This document shows positions 1-12,732 of a DNA stretch of 64,000 nucleotides, piece after piece. The DNA is from Volvariella volvacea V23. Its lineage: Eukaryota; Basidiomycota; Agaricomycetes; Agaricales; Pluteaceae. Under the pieces are notes generated by a model. That model was not told the origin of the DNA and searched no databases. It worked only from the letters and a program-made list of their open reading frames with translations. Location of the stretch: assembly GCA_000349905.1 (NCBI GenBank), contig KB722752.1:389697-453696 (forward strand). The letters run 5' to 3'. How positions within the stretch are numbered: the first letter of the stretch is position 1; every line of letters starts with the position of its first letter. The translations under genes and the position numbers were made by a program.

Positions 1-3000
1 ATGTACATGGGAAGTCTATACACTCCCCCACCCAAAGCCCCACCACTCGGGTTAATCCGAGGTACGATGATGGGGAGCCATCATCCCATGAGCCTCCTTC
101 CCAAACCTGAACTTGATCGTCCGAATGTTCCTTTTCATGTGCCAAAAGGTCGTAAACCTCATCATGCGTCCATTTGCCGACGGTCTTAACTCCTCATCAA
201 ACGCGTGCCCCCCCTCGTCAAGATCAGGTTCATTCAAACCGGACAAGAACCAAGACCAATCTCTTTTCGGAGATCATTTATCATTTCCTTTCGGTCCTGG
301 TGAGATATTTACATCCTTCTCTTCCCTGTTCGTGAGAGTCTCCCCGCGGTAGCTTCCCTAACTCGTTCTGCGCTAACACCTATTCGCGGAAAGGTCTGTA
401 ATTGTGTTGGCTTGCGGCTTGCGGGAGAAGACATCGCGCCCGTGACTGCTGGCTTGCACGTTGCATGTTGTTACCTTGGCCACGAATAGATGTGAAAAAA
501 GCTACGCCTTACGAGGTAATCTATGTCTTTTTTGATGCACCACGTCAAATCCCTGCCAACACCACGGCTGGGACCCACTACAGGGATTACTGCGAACATC
601 GCACGTACCACTCGTCAGGATCAACGACACTCCTCGTTCGTCGCTACATATTGATCGCACGAATCGAGTGAATGCAAGTTGGTTCGCGCTACAAGGGTGA
701 TCCTGTCCTCCCCAAGCCCGAACGCTATCCTTAAAAGATTTTGGAGGCCTGAACGCGGGATTTGGCGAACGACACGCGGAATGAATGGTTTAGCGCGGTG
801 CATTGCCAATTATTCGCGCTTGGAGCTCAGATGACCTAAGAGAAGACATGCACCCTCATCCGTCTATATCGAGGCAAAAATCCCTCATCATGAACAGCCT
901 ACCCTACCGTCAGGCGACACACAACATACAACACGCGCTATCGGCAGAACGGAAACGGCGACATGAGGTTCACGGTAAAGCTGGTTCTTGACTAACTGTA
1001 CAATCTAAACACCTTGTTAGTTTCCTTTGACTCCCACATCCTGACCCACGCGATACCGATCCTCAGTTAACACGCAAAATGCGATTCCGTACACTATTCA
1101 CCCACGCGAAGCACTCCGTTCCGAAAAGTCCTGCTATTACGGAATCAAAAAAATGTTCTTGTTCGCTCTTGGACACGCCTTTCTAGAAAACTGAATGGTG
1201 AAAGACACGCCAAAATGTTAACGTGGGAAGAAAATCACGCCGTACATTTTGGGACTAATGAGGTTCAACGTTAATGTTGACGGCATGCAGTAATAGCCGC
1301 CCATCGAGGCGGGTGCGTGCCCTTTTTTTGCGTGTAGGAAGCGTGTACCGTTTGGGTATCGGTAACTTCGGTTGCGTGTTGCTATGAAAGCCCAAAGAGG
1401 GTAAATACGACATGCCCTTGAGGTGTTGTCGAAGAAGACCTTGGGGGTGTCATCTATGATGATAATTATGACGCATTCAGGGAAGATGGGGAGATAAGCG
1501 ACGTCCAAACGTTGATCAAAACAAAACGGGGGTAGATGATAAAGGGACCTTGGGAGAGAGAGGTTAGTCTATGACTACCAACGCATGCCCTTGAAGTCAG
1601 GAAGAAACCCCCGGAATTGAAGCGAATCGACCCAATTGATCTATACGGACATGGTCAACATGATACTTGGCACACGCGGTTGATTCTACGAGAACGGCGA
1701 CAGCAAGAAGCAATTGAGGGTCAGAAAAGGAGCAAAGGGTTTTCAAACGAGCACATGGTAATAGTGGCAAGTGTATTGCTATACCTGGAATACTAGTCTT
1801 AGGGAACAGAGCTGCTTACCATCAATCTGTACACCCGTCAGTTGTGCAAGCCCCAACTCGGAACCCTATGTGTCAATTCGTGAAAGTCTTACGGGCCGTT
1901 CATATATGCTGAGTCAGATTCATATACAATCACACAAGGTATTTGATTAAGGATCAGGAAATGAAGGAGGTGAAAATCGATGTCGACGTCGAAATCATGA
2001 TCCCACGTAAAATAGCTAGTTGTAATAACGTGCTCCCCCAGGGTCAGCACAGCATCTGTCAACGCGTCAACTTTTTGCGACATTTCTCCCGGTGCTGTTC
2101 ATACATTCATTTCAAACCATTAACTGCTGTCTCGCGTGCACACGCACCAGCGCGCATTTGGACGATTCCAATAGAAAACGGTTAAAAAAACGTTTCCGGC
2201 AGTGGGGATTCAGGCTCCTAGTTACGTCCTTTGTCCTCTTTTAGGAAAGAGTCTGTTACTCATATATACATTTGTTAATACCGTAGAATATGCAGCAGAA
2301 AGCCCTACACGATCGACTGCGGATTAATGTCCTTTAGTCCGAGGACTCCGTTTAAGGCGGGCTACTATCTTATTCAGTTAGTTGAATTGAGAAAACAGCA
2401 CCAGATCGCTTGCCGGGTGCAGATACGTTGTGATGGATCGTAGTCTTCTGAGAATGTGTGAGTTGGCTGTATATCGGCTACGAGAGCCTGGGCTGTGATT
2501 TGAATACTTCCGTGGATGTAATGCGCATACAAAGTTGGGACCCTCATAGAAGAATAGAGTGTGCCCGAGGCGTACCGATGAAATGACTCGATGGGGTTGG
2601 TCATAGGTGAAGGGGACACTGGTGCGTGTCAAATTCTCGAATTCACGTTCAGTGTGGTAGGGTCTATTCCCGTAGTACGGAGAGTCCTCACCAGATGCCC
2701 GTTAAGTGGTCAAGCGACGTCGAATAGCCTTATTGCTTCCGCCTACAACCGATGTTCGCTTTTCAACCCAAGTAGAACGTACCAATATGTTCATGCCGTC
2801 TGACAACGCTTAAATCGGTCTGGGGCGGAACCACCAACAAGGAACAATCGACAAAGGACGGCCATCATAGAAATCAGATCCCCAAACGTCTCCGATCATT
2901 GAGAGAAAAAGAAGCATTGCGTGAACAATATTGTTAGAACTCGCCGTGGCAGCTGACCGGATATGAAAAGTGCCCGTAAAAAGATCTACCAGACCCAGCC

Positions 3001-6000
3001 GGAGTATCGGGACGACTTGCTCGACATGGGTCGATTTGACGGGTGTGGATGGCATGCGTATTATAAGAGTAAACAGGGGCGGCGTCTAATGCTGATGAGA
3101 GCTGAGTGGAAAGGGACGGCTGTAGTGTTGTGAAAAGTTGACAGCATAAGAAGTAAGGCTGTCAAGTCGACCCGCTCGGAAAACGTGGAGGTAATGCTGT
3201 GGATACTTGATGGTAGATATGCCCATTGATACTTTGTCTTGAGGACCCACGCGAGCGGAGCTGATAAGGAAGTCTTGGCTACTGTGTCGTTGACATGAGA
3301 GAACGGGAGTGGCGTTGAAAGTCCGTTCATGACCGTTCAGGCCTGTCGATGTGCCGAAGGAGGGCACTTGCGTTGAGTGCAAGCGATAATGCGTCCTCCT
3401 GAAGGAGAAGGAGAGGTACATCTAGCCAGGGTCCAGGTCCGTGGATGGCTTGGGAAAGTGTGTGATCACGATTCTGAATCGATTTAGAAGTGACATGGCG
3501 AACCAACCCCAGAAGGAAATTTTGGCTCGGGTACCCACGCTGTAACTTACATTGTTAGCACACATACAGTCTGCCAAAGGAGCTGACACACAAACCACCC
3601 ACGGACGTAAGACCGAAGTGAGCACGCTAATAGCAGTGTTTTCAAAGAAAAAGGCATTCACCTTAGAAGGCGGGGAGGTCGCGTGACAAGCCCTACTAAA
3701 CCTGCAAAGGTAACGGCATCTAGGTTTGAAGTCAGCAGGGGCCCGGTTGCGCGCCCACATCGCAAGACAGCCTAGAGCCGTGCTATGTTTGAAGGGTACA
3801 GCAGGCATTCTCTGGAAAATGGAGAATGCGGATGTACGTGTACAGTAAGTTGAAGGCACTGCTATGACGTTGAATAAAAATGTCAGCGCGAAGGGTTGGG
3901 CTAGTTGTAAGGTACAGGGCAGAATACTCAGCTTTAGATGCATAGCAGTAGGACTATTCTTCCTAGGGTTGGGACGTAATCAACCGCGGCATATGCTCGT
4001 GGGTGTCCATTCATGTTGCAGTATCAGCACCTTAACTGGAATAGCTTCTGTCGGGTGAGTCTGTGGCCGTGATTAGCACGAGAAGGAATGAAGATGTTAC
4101 ACTGACAGTCGAACGGAAACCTACATCCCATACCGTAAAGCAGCTCTGCAATGCCTGTCCGAGCTGGGCGGCCGCCCATTGCAACCATTGTGACCAACTA
4201 CTTGAAGGTATGTTTCATTTCTTGCCGTAATACGAGAACAATTGGACAAACCCAGTTGCGAACGGTCAACGGTTCGGTGATGCTGGCAACTCTTGGTGGG
4301 TGTTGTTGAACTTGGGAGTTTGGCGTTTGGTGATCGGGCGCCCAGGCGACGTGCTACGCGTCGGGAATTGGCGCTTGCTGACCAACAGCTCGGACTCATC
4401 GTAACGCGTAAGCCGCAATTGTTTTTTATCCATTCCAAGTGGCTCTTGAGTGGTTTTTAGATGGAATCCGGGAAGGCCTGACTTCGCCAGGTAGAGAGCC
4501 TCTTCTGATTCCCAGTGAGTATTTCCCCATTTCGGCGTCTCTCAGTTTGCATCACTTCTGAGCAGGACCAGCGCGCCAATCTTTGAAGAATCGCATGGGA
4601 CGCGGAGTAACTACAAACCTAAATTATTCCTCTCAAACTCAACTAGACATCGTGGGTATGACAGACGATCTAGGCCTAGATCGCTCTTCCTCTGGATTTT
4701 CCCAGCAATCGGACCCTGAAGCGTTGTCGAGGCTTGAAACCAAGCAGCTCCGGGATGTTAACGACATTCCCCAATATTCGAGCTGATTACAGCATCGCGG
4801 AAAAGCTTCCCTTATCCCGTGGAGTTGACCAGCCACCAAGGTTCCTGCTTTACGTGGCGACCTGAGGCACTTTGTAAGCGCATCTTAAGCGCATCTATTA
4901 GTTTGGTGAGGCTTGTGTTCACCTGCATCCAAGCCAAACTCATGAGTGATACTCCGCTCTCGTTTGCATGACACGCCTATATACTACTGTTTGCAGCAGC
5001 GGAGCGGCCTATATGCGTGAATTCCCACCAGGTGTCACAGAAGCGAAGACGCAGGGTACGAGATGTTGAACTTGGGTAACTGTTCTAGTTCCTGGCCTTG
5101 GTTTTGCCCACAATCCTGAAAACCCAGGACTCAAGCAGTGACGGCCGCTAACGCTTACGCACCATCTAGCGCAATTATAGCAGGGTGGCTCGTCGCATTT
5201 CACCTTGTAAATGCTAGAGGTGCCCCACCTTACCATATTGAGGTTTGCACCCTGCCGCTCCTCACCCACAATGCCTTTACTTAAGGTTCCAGGCCGATTG
5301 TGATTGCTCCATCTAGCTATCATTTATCCATACTTGATCCATGAATCAAGGTAGCTCGCATTAAATCGACAAGGACCCGAGCGTGAGTGGGAGCAAGGTT
5401 TGCACGGCCAATCAGATAGCGTCAGGGGATAGATATAGGTACAGGCAATGCTTTGACACAGGCAGTCATAATATCCGTCGAAATCTCGGAAGCTGGGTGG
5501 GAACTCACAGGGCCAATAGCAGCTGTAGCGGTGGCAGTCATCGTGGATTGTGCACCATCAGCTCGATGAATTAAGTGTGTGGCGCTCGTTACGAAAAACA
5601 CGTATTGACTCAAGATATTGTCCCAGGACGGTGAGTACCTGTTCTAAATAGCGTTTACCAGTCCCTGAATACTTATGTGGAGGCTCGACAGATTAGTCTT
5701 TACGTCCGCTTATCGGTGTTTTCGTCGTGGGCAATGAACCATTGCATTTTTTTTCTATAATAGAGGCTAAACCGGTCTGCGGTCGTTTTGTCGGCTGCAG
5801 TTCGGGCACGTTAATGTGGGGAAGACCCTGGTGTCACAGACTGCACATAGGGGTAGCTTGCGCAACCTCCACATGTTGACCCGACAGGTGCGCAAGTACC
5901 TTCCAAGTGCCCATAAATGCGGTGTCTGGCTCAGGTTCTGTGGTATCGTTCTCACCATCAACGAACTTTTCAATTGACCGGAGGTATTCCTCATAACTTA

Positions 6001-8383
6001 ACAGGTCACGGACGAAAGAGCTTCAATTAGAACATGTGGGCAGAGGTGGCGTCGGCGGTAGAACTGCATGGCGTTGACAGTTCTCCGTGTGCGCATAGCG
6101 ACCAGAACGTGGGCACCCCAAGTCTCGCCGAGCTTTGGCTCCAATTCAGACCACCTACTACCGAGGGGACAAACGTTTTCAGACACAGGCCCTTCAAATT
6201 GACTGCAATTAATTGGCGCAGTCGTCCAAGGCTCTCACGTATCAGTCTGCATTCCCATGACCTAGTTTGCCGCCTCTGACCTTTCCACCCGCTTTTTACG
6301 GTCCATAACGACTTCAAAAGAGGCCATATCTGGTCTTCAAGGGTCCCTGTCCCTTCTCTCTCCCTTCTCAATTCAATTTAAACGAACTATATATGGCAGT
6401 TTTATGCGTCACCTCATCGCCACGTTTCAACCCTAGTAGAAACCACCCCACGGCCACTTGGCCGCTATTGAGAATTTCGCATTCCACATGTCTTGTGATC
6501 AATATCAGTGAGGACTTTACCCTGTTTTGCTATCCTGCTGAATGCACACTCATTGCTGCGGGTGCAATAAGTGCCTAGTTTGCCATCTCATGGAATCAGG
6601 CTTTAGAACAACGGTTGTAGGCTCCATCTCTCTGGTCCTCTGTGGCGCATTGTGCGACACATCGTACGGGGAAAAATCGAGCAGTCCATGGTTAGTATAT
6701 CGCCTTCATCCGCCTATGGATGTGTTGATCAATGACTAATTGAGATGTCCAAGGAAGCGAAATTGGTACATTGGTGCGGAACTACAGATCGTGCGCCGTT
6801 GAAGGAGTGTACTCAACGCTCTGATGAAAGTTGACGCTCACTTGGCGAGATGCTCTCCGTGTCTGGACCCGGGCCCGGGGGAGATTTCTGATTTCCCCAG
6901 TGGGATAGCACGTCCGCTTGATTTATCCAGGACCTTGATCATGCTGCATCGCCAGCCCTGGGGAAGTGTGATACGCGAACCACGGGACCAGGTGGTGCAC
7001 CGCGCAGAAAGGAAAGCTCCAGCAATGGAACAATGTAGATTTGCAACACCGTATAGAGGGGTGCAGGCGTTGTGAAGGGACGACCCTGATCATGACCCAA
7101 ACCGATCCAAGAGTCAGTGCTGGGCGAGCGTTCAATCACTTCGCCGTGCGTTAGTGCACACTGAACTTCATAAAGAAACCATTGGAGTCGGTGTCTACCA
7201 TTCAACGGTAAAGCCACGTTTTCTGTTGATTGACTCACTCCTTTGTCAGCGGCTAGGCGATATGAGAACTGCGGTCGTCCATGGGTGCTACATTATTGTT
7301 GAGTTTCAAGACGGCGTTTCATTGACAGGAAGTGTGCGTCTTCTTCGTCAGGCTCACTTCATTCCCAATTGACATTGTGATTCGGCGTTAATTTTTTCCA
7401 GCGCCTTATTACGCAAGGTGGAATGAAGCCAGACTGCGTATGCTTCATTCGAACGTGAACCATGACCGGAATGGCATACATACTTAGGCTACGTAAGGGG
7501 TCATGCGGTTCTGTTGTGTTCGGTCAGCCTCAGTGCTTGTGACTACGATGTGCCTTCAGCACTCACGACTACAATTCAATCTATATGAAATTCAAAGGAC
7601 ACGACCCACAGGAAGGGTGACAAAAAGTTCCGTCCAAGTTTGAAAAAAGGCATTTCTGGATATCAGCATGCACCGGAAAAAAGTGAGGGTTGACTTATGT
7701 CGTCATTATTTCTTCGGTCCTGAGCGCAGATCCTCTTGTGAATCCAGAATAGGCAATTGAATTTTGGGGTACCCATCGATAGGTTTACGAGAGCCGCTGA
7801 TTTGTGAGCCATGAACTTCGGGAGCGTCGGTCACATTTCCGATTTCACAATTCTTGCGCCCAACTTTATTGGTCTTGCGGTGACTTACGGATTTGGCGAG
7901 TAATTCAATGTGGTTTGGGGTTGGCGGAGGTTTAGCCTTTATGATGATTGACTAATCCCGGCACGTATTCGACAGTGCGCGCTTGGTACTCCATTCGAAG
8001 AAATTCGAATGCGAATGCCTCTAGCTTTCATGAATATCCCCGGTTCTCCTACAGTCCATTTGGAGGTCTCGTCGGTTACCTTTCACCCTTTCACGTCTTC
8101 AATTATAGCCGTCAATGTAAGTTCTGTCAAACCCATATCATCATTTGTTTGCGGGGGTTGTGTTTGCCATTGGATTGGCAGGGCCCAGGCAGATTCCCGG
8201 AGGCGACTGCCTAAAGTGACTGACACGCTAATTATAATCCTTTACGCTAATTCTCAATACAAGACCCAGGTAAATACCGACCGAATACCTCCGAATGCGG
8301 TAAGGTGTGCAGTATGATTCCTGATACACCCACAGTGCTCAAGGTTTTAACTTACATTACTATCACCAGCTGCATGTCCGATA

Positions 8384-8407
8384 CCCAGAGCCCAGAGCCC
8401 AGAGCCC
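8384..8407. repeat. Short tandem repeat, 7-bp unit
   Basis: The heptamer cccagag occurs three times in a row, followed by a partial fourth copy. It lies in the gene-poor stretch and has no visible function. Confidence 0.8.
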
Positions 8408-10736
8408 GCAACACACGCCCTGGAAGCCGGGGCCGAAGTCAAAGAGAGTTTGAGTTTTGGGAATTTAAAATTAATGATATTTCACCCTCGGACCCAGCCA
8501 TCAGCCACTATCGTCATTTTTTCATAAAACACTTTCCGGCCTTTTCAGTGGTTGCCTTTTCTGCGTACGAGTATGACTGCGTATGGGTGTACCTGGTTGG
8601 GGCGTTTGTGAATTCGTGATGTGGTGCTGGGCTTGGGCTCAAATCTGCATTCTGAGGTGAGCGGCGAGCGTTAGTTTCGTTATCTCATATCTCCGTTTCT
8701 CGTCATGTTTTCTTTTACCTTGATTCCAGTCACTATCGTATCACTATCGGTGCCGTCTACATTTTGCTCCCTACTTCGCCGCTCATTTGTTTTTTGGAGC
8801 ATCATCAGAGTGACGTCTATATATCGTATTTCGTAGGGTTCGAGAGCGCGGGCGGGTACTTGTATGGAAAATCACGGTATGCACTTCACATTTCAACATT
8901 GCACAATTCATCTATTTGTCTTCATCAAAAGCATGTATCACGGACCGAATCCGAAATCCGGAGCTGAAGCTTGGGCGTATAAGCTACGCAAATCTAATAT
9001 TGATCTACACTGCGAAAATGCCTACATGGCAAGCGTTAAACGTCATTTCGGTGGTTAGGACACAACACTGCTGAAACATCGTGCCTTTCTCCATAAGCCA
9101 AGTCGAACCAAACCCAGCAGGGCATTTGATACCTCACCATTTGAGGAAATTCTGCGCTCGAGTCTAGGGCACGTTGTCGCTGCCGTGGATGCTTGTGGTC
9201 GTGGGGGTAAAAAGGCACCGGGCCCGGATTTGACAAGTGCAAACCCTAATACTCGTGCACCTGAAGCATGAAGAGGATTCATTCCCCGCGGAGTTGATCG
9301 TTGCCAGGTCTATCGTTATCAAACCCCTCCGGTGTTCTTTTTATTTTGTTTGGGTTTTGGGTGCGTATTGCTCCTAGGTGAGTGGTGCGTGGTGGTGCTG
9401 ATCTCGTGCGAGTTTGGAGCCGTAGAGTACTTGCAGTTGTTCGTGTACACGAAGCTTAAAACTCAGTAGGCCTCGGAGGCTGGAGCGCCCACTCATCTCC
9501 TAAAACCAGGCATCGAGCCAGGGGCCTGCAGATCAACTAACACCGACATTGTCGAGATGACGCAACTGCGTCATGCCACGCGATTTAGGCTTGTATTTCT
9601 GGAGCCCGAGTTACGGTATCAGTTACAGTGCAGGCCGCCAAGCGGACGGGAAGCCATTCTGAATAGGGGAGGGAGATGGATGACGATAATGGCGTGAACC
9701 TGGCGTGCCGTGTAATGTTTACACTATCCGCTGGCCATGGACGTGGCGTGCTGGAGCGAGAAGCCAGGAACTGGCTGGAGTCCAAAATTCAAGGCCCCAA
9801 CTCCGACTTTGTTTGAATGCCGACTCACGAATTTGCAATTTCGCGTAAAAGAAACAAAAAAACACAAAACGATGAAACGGGAAATGTCAACGACAAGAAC
9901 CAAGCTCGCCGACGTCAGCAGTGTGGCGGAGTGCAATTTCGGTGCGTCGGTGTTGATGCCTATCTTATAAGATGGAATGAAGAGGAAATGAAATTGACTC
10001 GAAAAGTCTAATTTGTTTTTCTTTTTTTTTTTTTGTATCGCCAAAGCAAGACAAAAACACGTGGAGGTTGGACTGAGCGGGACTAGTTGCAATTGGGCAT
10101 GGATGGCGAGATGGGCAATCTAAAATCTCAACGTGATATCGCGAGATGCGAGATGCGAGCGGAATCGGAATTGTGATGAGTGCCCGGGCTCCCCCCTCCC
10201 CAGGCTAGCGCCTTTTACAGCTGGGTGGTGGGTTGCTGTTATTGTGTGGTACTGGATGGCGTGCGTCGTGGTCTACCTTGACTCAGTGCCCGCGCGCGCG
10301 TTAGTTTCAGTTTCAGTTTTCAATCCCCGCCCTCAGACTGCAGGCGAACGGTGGTTGTGTGTGCCCTAGGCCAGATCGCCGTGAATCTCCGTATAGACGG
10401 ACAGCGTGCATTCCTTGTCTATACCGGAGGAGGTTTGGGGTTTGGGGCTCAAGCAGTAGTATGAAACGAATACCTCGGCCCCGCATAGAGCGATTCTAGG
10501 TGTGCAGGCCGGCAGACCGTGGTGAGTGTAGGCCCATATTTGGAATCTTGCATTTGTTTTTGAGCTGTTGAGGAATACGAAAGCTAATACTACTAGGACT
10601 TCGGGAGCACTAAATGTGCTCCTATCAGGATCCTTAATACTGGATCCAGTGTTGTGCTGGTGCACTACTGCATATCTGATAATTTGACAGCCCAAGTATG
10701 ACGAAAGACAACGAGTTCTGATATTCCTACGACATA

Positions 10737-10822
10737 CAGGGTGTCCATAGCATCAGGGTGCGCACTGATATCATGATCAGGGTATCAGGGTGTCAACTGC
10801 ATGGCGTCAGAGTGTAGTGTCT
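10737..10822. repeat. Imperfect cagggtg-type repeats
   Basis: Variants of catcagggtg recur about five times over roughly 85 bases, with irregular spacing. This is probably a decayed minisatellite. Confidence 0.5.
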
Positions 10823-10960
10823 ATTTCGACCACCCAACTGGGAGCTTATGTCCGGGCGAGCATTGTTGTGGGGCGTGATGGATAGGGACCGGCCGTACGC
10901 ATGCAGATGCTGAAGGCTCGCCAGGACAGGCCTAGGGGCGGCTTGTTTGCGTCAACGTGC

Positions 10961-10976
10961 TGATGATGATGATGAT
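10961..10976. repeat. (TGA)n microsatellite
   Basis: Five full tga units plus one base form a perfect trinucleotide repeat, followed by an imperfect unit. Confidence 0.85.
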
Positions 10977-12732
10977 AATGCAGTAATCGATGCATCGGGC
11001 GCACGGTCACTGTTTCCCAGATTCGGAAGGGCCCACATCGAGGCCACATCTCAACTTTGCCAATACATCCACCGCATGCCGTGGGCCATGTGCCATTTGC
11101 CATATACGAGTATGTGTGTGCGGATAGATGTGCATACTGCATACGGTATGCGACGTTCAAAACGCCGTTGTCGATTCCTGTTCCCTTTAGCGTTCCTACT
11201 TCTGGAAGGAGGAGGAGAGAAGGGGGTACCGCCGTGGTGATTGTTGGCCACTGTAGAACATCAGTCGGAAACGGGTGCCCGTTATGCTGTGCAGAGGCAT
11301 GCAATTTTCTGTGGGCCGCTCGTCCGTTATGGTCCAGACTCTGGGGTGTGATGTGTGTCATGGGTGCTCCGACGACACGTTCCTAGGACGATTCGGGCAA
11401 GACGCTGGGAGCGAAGAGGTTGGATCTCCCGATGAACTGCTCCCGTCACGGGGGCGAGAGCGAGACTGTGCTGGATTGAGAAAGCGAGGAGCAGGGAGCG
11501 AATAACATACGGATATATCGCGCAATCAATGTGTCAATAACGTGCAGTGGAGTTTTTGTGGATCACGCGAGGTACGGGAGGGAGCTGATCTTGAAAAAAA
11601 AAAGGCAGGTCGCCGTGAATGAAGTGTGAAAGTGGAAAGATCCAAGTTCAAAGTCAGATATTGGGATGTGGGATCTAACAAGTAGCCGTTATACAGTTGA
11701 GATGCTTTTTGATTTACCTTGCTGTGCCTCCCTGTCCGAGGAAACTCCTCAGGTCGGACAGGAGGCTGAAACCAGAGCCTAAGCCAGGCCCTACGTGCTC
11801 GCATCTCGCAGGCTGGACATCTCGTCATAAGTTTAGGTTCAGGCGACAGAATTGAGTTGACGACGCACCCAATCACTGCAGTCACTAGGATCACCAATCA
11901 GGAGGTGCCCCTTGGCAGGACGGTACTAGTCTGGTCTGGTTGAATGCAAAATAATTACAACATGCAAATGAATGGAACGAAGATCGTTGTCGATGGCCGA
12001 GATTGGGAAAAGGCGAGTGAATAGAGAGTCAATTTATTTCCCCATTTGACATAGCGTGAGTCATGGGGATTAACATTTCAGGTGTGCAGTGGAGCAAGGA
12101 GTGGCGCGTGCGCGTCGCTTAGGAGGAATGCGTGCGATGCGTGGATGGTGTGCCGGCGAACGCGTTCATGGGGGCGTGCCCGGACGCGTGCGCGCACGTA
12201 AGTTGGGCGTCAGGCCGTCGCTGTTGTGCTGTGGCCAGGCGTGTTGACAGTTGGCCGAGATCGGGGGGGTGGGATTAGGTAATCAATGCAAGCGCGTTTG
12301 GTTCCGAGTGCGTCCAACTCCGCGAAGCTTCGACCGCGACATGTCCGCGCCGCGCCGCGCACGAGCGGAGACGGCGACCTTTCGGCGATGCCGATGTGCG
12401 GTGGCCGTGCGCAGAGTTGCCGGGGCTGGTCTGTGCGCACGCAGCGGGTGACGCAGCGGCTGGGGCAGGACGAGGACGCGAGGACGAGAGTTAGAGCCGT
12501 GGACGGGGATGACGTAAGGCACCCAACCGGCGGTATATTGGCCAGCAGACGAACCGGCTCGTTTTGTCAGGCGTTCATTTCCGCGCAAAGACACCGATCA
12601 GAGCCGGAGATAAGGCCAGCCGAACCAGAGGTGCGGGCGGATCTGAGATCTGAATGAATTCGCGGGGACCTGGCCTGAATGGGACAGATAAATATAATCG
12701 AATTACGCCAAATCCCACTCCGCCATTTGACC

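Larger units (their letters stand above)
1..12678. other. Gene-poor stretch without recognisable genes
   Basis: I see no convincing protein-coding gene here. Open stretches are short (at most about 170 codons), occur on both strands equally, show no family motif and do not join across plausible splice sites. No rRNA, tRNA, terminal repeats or transposon protein motifs were recognised. The last 600 bases (about 12.1-12.65 kb) become strongly GC- and CpG-rich and probably contain the promoter of the F-box gene that follows. Decayed repeats or an undetected fast-evolving gene cannot be excluded. Confidence 0.5.

Noticed and set aside
3422..3943. 173-codon minus-strand open frame in the gene-poor block
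   Set aside because: No domain, no splice-linked neighbours and no composition typical of the real genes in this window. It could be chance.
5767..5994. CxxC...CxxC pattern resembling a zinc ribbon on the minus strand
   Set aside because: Isolated short frame without a start, partner exons or neighbours. Most likely chance.
10846..11361. 171-codon minus-strand open frame
   Set aside because: His-rich from a microsatellite (TGA repeat), and overlapped by equally long frames on the other strand. No motif.
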